Of a stretch of 64,000 nucleotides of DNA, positions 57,340 through 64,000 are shown piece after piece; position 1 is the stretch's first letter; the number at the start of each line of letters is the position of its first letter. The DNA is from Cryptomeria japonica. Lineage: Eukaryota; Streptophyta; Pinopsida; Cupressales; Cupressaceae. A program made the translations under genes and the position numbers. The notes beneath the pieces were generated by a model. The model made no database searches, was not told the DNA's origin, and saw only the letters and a program-made list of their open reading frames with translations. The stretch spans positions 122,913,640 through 122,977,639 of the forward strand of contig NC_081410.1 in assembly GCF_030272615.1 (NCBI RefSeq). Direction: 5' to 3'.

Positions 57340-58754
57340 ACAACTAGTGTTGAGAAAGAGAGGTTACCAAGGCACACGAAGAGAATAGTAGTTCTCTTAA
57401 AGCATAGTGATGCACTGAATTGGAAATCCTATGTCCTTCTTATCAGCTAAACTTAGCAATAGCTTCCAGGAATGATAGCAATTAGGCAGCATGCTCTACC
57501 AAAAAAAGTAATTGGCCCTATCGTTAAGTTTAGTGAGATTTAACCAATAGCACGCATGTGATAGATGCCATGAGCTAACCCACCTTCATAAGTGTTGATG
57601 CATGTTTTGTGACACTCTCCAACACAGAATAAAATACCAAGTATTCTATCCTCTCTTGAACAAGGAAACCTCAAATTCTAAACAATGTGATCAAATAAGA
57701 TAACGCCAAGGTTTACAATTGTTAACTCTTGATGCTGCAATGGATAGACTCAGTGCAATGATGTGATTTGCTATTCTCACAAAGGGACTTACACATCTAC
57801 AAAGCAACTGGAACTTGAATACTAAACTGATTTGAACTTCAAATAAAAGACAAAAAGGGATAAGGGTTAGAGAACCTAATCTAAGAACCTAAGGTCAATG
57901 ATGATAATGGATAGTGTTTAGATAGACAAATTCCTTATGGAACTACTTTCTACTTAACTAAAGATAGCTCACAACCCATAGAAAGAGTCCAATCTTCTAA
58001 GGTAGTGAAAGATTTTCATATTGCAAGCATCCATCCATAATACCCAATATTGGCACAATCCAAATAAACATCTACAATCGAACTATTGCCAAATGAGGTT
58101 CAGGCTAACCATACAGTGCAATTTGCAATCAACAAACTACAAATGGTACAAACCAAGAAATTCATCACATATCTTCACATTTCTCCATCAAAATCAATGG
58201 ACTTTAACTAAAACTTGAAAAGAAAAAACCATGCAAAATGTAGAAACAACACACAAAGATCCACCATATCTTCAATGAAAATCATGTATTTATTCCAGCA
58301 TAGTCTTGGCAACAATTTTTTATCTACTCCTCCTACGACTTCTACTCTATTACTACTTCTCTATTAACCTTTACAAATGAAAAGGCCAAGCCTTTTATAG
58401 ACTTTGACTTACAAAATGAAGCGCCCAGATTGATTGTAAATCAATGGCCAAGATAATTCAAAGAAACCCTAAGTGGAGTTGGTTATAATTACCACCACAA
58501 ACATTTAATATAAACCAATGAGAAAATTAAAATACTTTGAATGTACATCCTTTTAGGGAAAGGACCAATGAGAAAATAGGTTGTAACATTGTATTTAATG
58601 CCTTCCACATGTCCACTTGATGAGTCAGGTTTGATGAATTCGAACATGCTGACTTGTCATTATGTGATTGGTGGAGATGAGTAGGTGCCACCTCAGCTTG
58701 CTTTTTTTGTAAATTTTCATCCTTCATCACAAAGAAGTCATTGCATCTCTAACA
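57340..58754 (-). repeat. Probable LTR and leader on the minus strand
   Basis: On the minus strand a start TGTTAGAGATGC (58,754) is followed by 350 bases to a TATA box (TCTATAAAAGG, about 58,394-58,404) and then a long non-coding stretch. This is the usual layout of a plant LTR promoter. No partner LTR, primer site or clear end is found. The open frame at 58,527-58,730 is not a known protein. Confidence 0.4.
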
Positions 58755-60028
58755 ATATCTCTTGATACTCAACATCAACTATCTTTTGACCAATTCTCCA
58801 TCGGATGAGTTTCTAACTTTGATTAACTCTTCTGAAACTATCTGCTTGCAATTCCTTCTTGTTGTAGAGTCCCTCATGTTGTAAAGTCTTCTTTGTCTTC
58901 TACCTTGAATATCTTGATGTGGCCTCACCATCCTCCTTCCTTAGATATGCCAGTCCTTCATTTCTCTCACATTGTTGACTTTCATTGTAGAGCAATCCTC
59001 CATGTTGTAATTGCATCGCTGAAGTTGCGAAGTCCTCCTCCTTGAATGCCTTGATGACTTCCCTCAAATTGGATATCCTTCATCATAGAGCAATCCACTT
59101 CCTTGCATAACTCGGACCTTAATCTCTTCATTCCACTCCATCCACTTTCATCATCTTCCTTGCAATCACATGAAGAGAGAGAATATACTTTAGATTATGA
59201 TTAATGAATGAAATCTCATGTAAATAAATTGCAAGAAGATTAAGAGTTCAAGGTCTTGGGTTCTTAATTTATATTGAAGAAATTTTGAAGGAAAATTCAT
59301 GATAATCCAACTCCAATGAAACAACATCAACAATTCCTAGGAAATTGCCTCATAAACCCTTTGAATCTGTTCTATCTGAGATGAATTCATTTCTCCTCTG
59401 CTCTGATCTGATTTTGAACTGCTGTGAATTCACTCCCTTAAACTGCTGCAATCATTCTGATTTGAATTAACTTCACTTAGAATTGCTTGACATTAGTGTG
59501 AAAATGATTCCATGCTCCTCTATTTGGCTTGAATGTGATCTCCTTCACCAAAAATGCACCTTTTGCTTCTGATTTATCTTTGAACTCTGATTCTTTTAAC
59601 AATGAAATTGAACCTCTGCTCCTGAATTCGCTGTTCTACTTTGTGAATTGTTTGGACTGGATTGAATTTGAATTGTGAGGATATGTTTCATTGGATCATT
59701 CTTTTATACACACTCTAAGTATCCTAGCAAGGGTCTGCTATGATTGTAGGCAATTAATTTAAATTTGTAACTTCTCCTCCTTTTTTTTTTGGCGTTTCAT
59801 ATTTGAGTCAGCCGCTTGACTTATGTCAACCGCTTGCACCTTTTCTCTTTAAAGGACTTAATGTTTTAAGTCAACCTCCCTTACGATTCACCACACATTT
59901 CACCTTGTTTTAAAGTCTTTCATTCATGTCAGCCACTTTACACATTTTGAAGAGGTTTTTTTATGTAAGTCAGCCTATCTATTCATGCACCTTGGCAGGA
60001 TTTGTGTTTGTTCATGTATTTATGCCCA
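58755..60028. other. Non-coding DNA, no gene seen
   Basis: C/T-rich sequence with repeated TCTTCCTT and TTGAA(T/C) motifs, with no recognisable coding frame or element ends. Confidence 0.45.
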
Positions 60029-60430
60029 ATGCTAGGCAGAATTTCATCGTTGTCTTTTCATTTTTCAAAGCAACAATCAGGATGTGATCTGCATTTCAGG
60101 TCGGAATTTCTTGGAGTTCATGTATTACAAGGCAGGGATTAACCTTGCTCATGCATTTTGTAGCGGGCTTGAAGAGATCTCATGCATTGCAAGTCGGAAT
60201 TGGGGACGCTTCTTGCATTCTAGGTTGGGGATTGAGGTTGTCTATGCATTGTGTTTCGTAATTTTGATGTGAGCATGCATTACAAGGCAGATTTACACCC
60301 AATGCATGCATTAGAGGTTGGAAACTTAACCTGTCCGTGTCATGAAGGTTGGACTTGAGACATCCTCATGCATTGTAGGGCAGACCTTCAAGCTACCCTT
60401 CCATTTTTCAAGCCCGGATTTGGGATTTCA
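60029..60430 (+). repeat. 31-bp degenerate tandem array
   Basis: TGCATT-like cores occur at 60,091, 60,121, 60,152, 60,183, 60,214, 60,245, 60,276, 60,307, 60,338, 60,369 and 60,400, so spacing is 31 bp after a first step of 30. Each core is followed by a CAAGGCNGGAATT-like segment. Two weaker units extend left to about 60,030. Units differ at many positions yet almost no indels have accumulated. Confidence 0.85.
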
Positions 60431-60680
60431 AAAGTGAAACATGACTTTGATGAGGATTTAAACATGGACTCGGAGATTTTGAACAGGAAGTTTGACTTGT
60501 GTTTGGAACATACAAACGGGATTTGACTTGATGCTTGCAATTCTTTCAATTGTCTCTTCACCTTTTCACAATTTTGTTTTCTCAATTTTCAATTTCACAC
60601 TTCCATTGTTGCTTCTTCAATTCAAAATTCCAAATCTCACCCTTGTCACCTACTTCTACAAGTCCTAGATGAAACAAGTC

Positions 60681-60748
60681 CCCTCAATGAACTATCTCAC
60701 TCTTCCATTGTTGCTTGTTCGTCTTGCAAAAAGATAGTTCATTGAGGG
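60681..60748. repeat. Perfect 17-bp inverted repeat
   Basis: CCCTCAATGAACTATCT (60,681-60,697) and its exact reverse complement (60,732-60,748) enclose 34 bases. The nearby phrase CTTCCATTGTTGCTT also occurs at 60,600 and 60,702, so a local copying event is likely. Confidence 0.85.
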
Positions 60749-61249
60749 AACCTAAAACTTTAAGTCCTTATTGATCGGCACCCACCAATCGGAAGGTTGG
60801 TGGCTAGATGATGAGTTTCTTGGGGTTCTTCCATGTATCTTTGAAAGGTATGATCACTCCCAATCATCCATCAATGATTGTGTCTATTAAATCCTTTTCA
60901 AGAATTTCAATGTGAACTATGGCAAGTCTTTTGTTCATATTACTGATATTGGCAACATGTATTACTTGATCATCATGCAATAGAGGTTCCACTATTGCAT
61001 CTTTGCCTTTTTCTCAGCTCATTCCTCTTTGTTGGTTACTCTCGATTATAGTAGTAATTGTAGCCTTTAAAATTTGAGGCATGCTTTGCAAAAGATCTGT
61101 CAACTTCATGGGTATGGTACTTTGCAATACTAGCCTTACAATATTTTGATCCAGCTAGGTTCTCATGGAAATACTTGTATTCTTATTAGAGTACCATCAT
61201 TCTTTTGCCACAACTTAATCCATTTCAACTTTTGCATTGTGCAGTATTT
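60749..61249. other. Non-coding DNA, possibly Gypsy-derived
   Basis: No motif identified. It lies 3' of the minus-strand gag and may be the remains of its protease region, but nothing can be read with confidence. Confidence 0.35.
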
Positions 61250-62330
61250 CTTTCTCCATATGTGAGTCCAAATATAATTCATTTTTGGTTTGTGCTCTTG
61301 TGCTTGCTAGGACTTCATTGTCTTGTTGCTCTACATCAATCATATTGATAGTTACTTTTGTTTTGGGTAGTCACTATTTTCATGATCTCCTACTTCACAC
61401 CATTTGCACAAGAGTCCACCTTTGTTTTGATTACCTTGTCAATCTCAAGCAAAGTGCCCCCCACTCATTGCATCATCTACATTGTAAAATAGGACGCCCT
61501 TTTGAATCATATTGAATCTAACCCTATTTCCACCATTGTTGTTATTGAATCTATTATTATTGGATCTTTTGTTTCAGTATCCGGTGCACTATTATTTTAT
61601 GGTTTAAGCTTTGTACCTAGTGGAGTGGAGTATTTGCCTTTTGTGAAAAGTACTTATGTGCTCTTGGTTTTCAAATTGTATAGGCATTCTTCGATTGAGT
61701 TGCCCAAGACCTAACAAATCTCACAAAACAATTTCTTCAAACAATTAGTTTTAGTATGTTCTTCACATTTACATTTTGCTTTCCTTTAATTTTCTTTCAC
61801 TACCTTGAGTACTTTCATCATCCAAAGCATGTCTCTTCAGAGTGTTTGTATTATTTTGATTCACTCTTGCTGCTATCAAACGAGCTCTCATCATCTTCTA
61901 TTTTTCTTTCGCCATATGAGATTTTTTCTTCATCCCTATATATATGGCCCAATTGTATGCTTCCATATAGGAAGATGGTAGTAATACCTTATTTTCATTT
62001 GTAGCAAAGGAATGAGGCCTTTAATAAACCATCTCTTCTTGAGGTTGTCCACCAATCCGTCTTCTAATTTGACCAAGAGCTCTTTGAGCCTTTGATTGTA
62101 CACTATCACATTCTCATGCTTCCATTGTTTTGTATTATAGATCTCTACTACTATTTCATTATCATCTCGTAGTAATTGAACTCTTCATTGAAAGCTTTCT
62201 TTAATTTTTTCCATGTAGTTTTGGAGGTTAGGTCGGCTTCTATGTAACCATTCAATAGCTAAATCTCTTAAGGTTGTTGGGGAGGATTGTAGAAAATAGG
62301 TTCCATCATCTTGGCCATTCAATGCCCAAC
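61250..62330 (-). pseudogene. Gypsy gag on the minus strand
   Basis: Pieces read on the minus strand: LRDLAIEWLHRSRPN, LRDDNEIVVEIYNTKQWKHEN, YNQRLKELLVKLEDGLVDN, LKKRWFIKGLIPLLQMK. Zinc-knuckle remnants follow (KCKCEEHTKTNC near 61,745 and CR-stop-CNEWG near 61,465). Many stops and shifts occur. The DDNEI and CNEWG motifs match the Gypsy gag at 49,600-50,350, so both come from the same lineage. No protease or reverse transcriptase follows. Confidence 0.65.
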
Positions 62331-64000
62331 TTGTTTATGTGATGTTCCCTACTCGTTGACATCTGTTAGCGGGGTAGATTAGCCTATCACTGACCCTCGT
62401 AGGCTGATGAGGTTGGTTAGAGGGTCTTCTGGAGATTAATTCTTCATCTTCAGAGTGAGCATTACAGGACTGGCTTTCATTTGAGGTCTCCAGGACTCCG
62501 TTTGAGATACTTTCTATTTTTAGCAATCCTGCTATTTTTAGCCAGTTGGGTTGGGCAATGGCAGAGTATGGTTTGGCAGTCTCCAGTTCTGACGGTAGGC
62601 AATTCTGATGGATACTTAGGGAGATAACAATATTTAATTACTTTAATTAAATATTATGTGGCAAACTTTAATGTTTAATATTATTAAGTCACTTTAAGTT
62701 ATAACTTAAGTGAGGGTCTATTTCTCATCGGATGGGGCCACTTTTTATATTAGACTGGAGATGATTTATTTTTGATGCCTCAATAGTCAAAAAGAAATAT
62801 TAAAAGTTTAAACATCTTTTAAATGATAAAATCGTGCAACTTGGGAAGTTGCACCAATTAGGGCTGCAGCCCTAATTCATCCTTTGGAAAGTTTATAAGG
62901 TTGCCTTGGGTTTTGAAAAGGGGAGGTGATTGAAGATATTATGATTTTTGCTCTAAGAAGAGACTTGGCCAAGGGTTTTCAGCAGAAGATTATTCTGCTG
63001 GTGATCGGAGGTATCGGTTCAAGGAAACATTGGATTCTTGTGCAACAACATTAGAGTCTATGAAATACCAGATGATTTTGTTACTGTTGGTTTCATTCAG
63101 AGACCAAGTTTGAGCAGATTGGATAAAGAGCCATTGTTCTTTGAAGAGGGTTTGATAACTACAGCTAGAGGAGAAATAAAGAAATTCTGAAGTGATTGGT
63201 TGCTGATTTGACCTGCTTTGGAAGCCGTACCCTAGATAGCTGGGAGACTGCTTCTAAAAAATCATGGAATAATTACTAAAGGTCGACACTTTGAGCTATT
63301 GCATGGGCGATTCTTGTTAGTATTGAATAAACAGTAAGCTGCTATCATAAATTTCCTGGCATGAACAAGCAAGGGTTTGATGAATTTCCAATTGAAAATC
63401 AGTAATTTACCTATGAAATTATTCTATTAGCATTCCATGGAATATTAGTGTTGTTTGAATGTTATAAGAGACCTCAGGCTGAAATTAATAAATTTCTAGA
63501 TTATAGCACTGTTGCTTTTTTCCTTCATATCTTGTCAAAACCTGTTTTATCTGTCAAAAACAATTGCTATTGCAACACAAACGCACCAGGTTCAACTAAA
63601 CGGACAGAGACAATAAACACAGCCTGTGAAAGGTTCTTACAGTTTCACAAGTCTTGCAATGTCTTATAGGTTCCTTCGACCCATTGCCTACAAATTTAGG
63701 CAACTTTTGCGTTTCAATAATTGGGACTTGACAAGGGAGTCACCAACTTGTTTCAATGCAATGTTAATGCCTACAATTGACTTATCAAGAGGTTTTGATT
63801 CAAATGCTCCAATGCTTCCCTTGCACTCAATCATGTGGGAAACCTCAACTCGTCCTACCTCAATGTTTCACATACCATAGCCTTTAGTTCCTTTCTTATG
63901 TGCCTTTGACTAGAATTTTTACGTTCACATCCTTCAACCACCTCTTCTTTTATCAATAGCCTTTCAATGCCTCAAATATTATTCTTGTGGTTATGGATAA
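62331..64000. other. Unclassified sequence, partly LTR- or leader-like
   Basis: A minus-strand frame at 62,335-62,600 is open and Ser/Glu/Pro-rich but unrecognised; it may be the N-terminal extension of the gag. At 62,700-63,400 a TATA-like TTTATAAGG (about 62,889) lies in an LTR-like context on the plus strand, but no ends can be fixed. At 63,660-63,880 a minus-strand frame reads GRVEVSHMIECKGSIGAFES and continues protein-like to a stop; I cannot assign it. Confidence 0.3.

Noticed and set aside
60029-60430. Possible CRISPR array
   Set aside because: The 31-bp units are contiguous and degenerate with no unique spacers, there are no cas genes, and the context is a plant nuclear genome.

Overview
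The window looks like nuclear DNA from a seed plant with a large, repeat-dense genome. A conifer or other gymnosperm is the best guess, but that is inference from the style of the repeats. Almost everything recognisable is transposable-element sequence: Copia (Ty1) and Gypsy (Ty3) LTR retrotransposons, DUF659/BED-finger hAT DNA transposons, a LINE fragment and a probable SINE. The only host gene I can support is the last exon of a cyclase-family (kynurenine-formamidase-like) gene on the minus strand at 19,594-19,719. Most element genes carry stops and frameshifts.

Layout. 1-2,728: 3' end of an LTR element (+) with a coiled-coil ORF, repeated polypurine tracts and an LTR. 2,729-3,823: Gypsy gag (-). 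3,850-10,188: two gag-only Copia-like elements (-) that appear to share one 2.4-kb LTR (6,182-8,600). 10,189-17,345: a 1.8-kb direct repeat in two copies around AT-rich DNA, with a LINE RNase H fragment beside the second copy. 17,346-20,962: non-coding DNA, a SINE-like unit and the cyclase exon.

20,963-52,789 is a nest of elements whose order can be read from target-site duplications (TSDs). A hAT transposon (hAT1, +) is split, mid-codon and without loss, by a gag-only LTR element (22,944-44,825, -, TSD CCTTG). That element is split by a Copia element with 181-bp LTRs (27,896-42,977, -, TSD GCCAC). The Copia pol gene is interrupted by a second hAT (hAT2, +, about 29,745-38,570) and a small non-autonomous LTR remnant. 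hAT2 is in turn split by hAT3 (31,562-35,157, TSD TATATTTA) and by a solo LTR (35,634-37,701, TSD CAAAA). hAT3 has a transposase frame of about 760 codons broken by a single TAG. The distal part of hAT1 is also broken by a decayed Gypsy element (about 45,869-52,040) that carries two LTR-like insertions of its own.

52,790-64,000 holds non-coding DNA, a hAT relic (about 54,285-55,310), an LTR-like block, an exactly phased 31-bp degenerate tandem array (about 60,030-60,430), a Gypsy gag (-) and unclassified sequence.

The elements do not form a pathway. The value of the window is its readable insertion history, one nearly intact hAT transposase, and several unexplained repeats and hairpins. I found no CRISPR array, rRNA or intact tRNA, and nothing that looks like a new multi-gene system.
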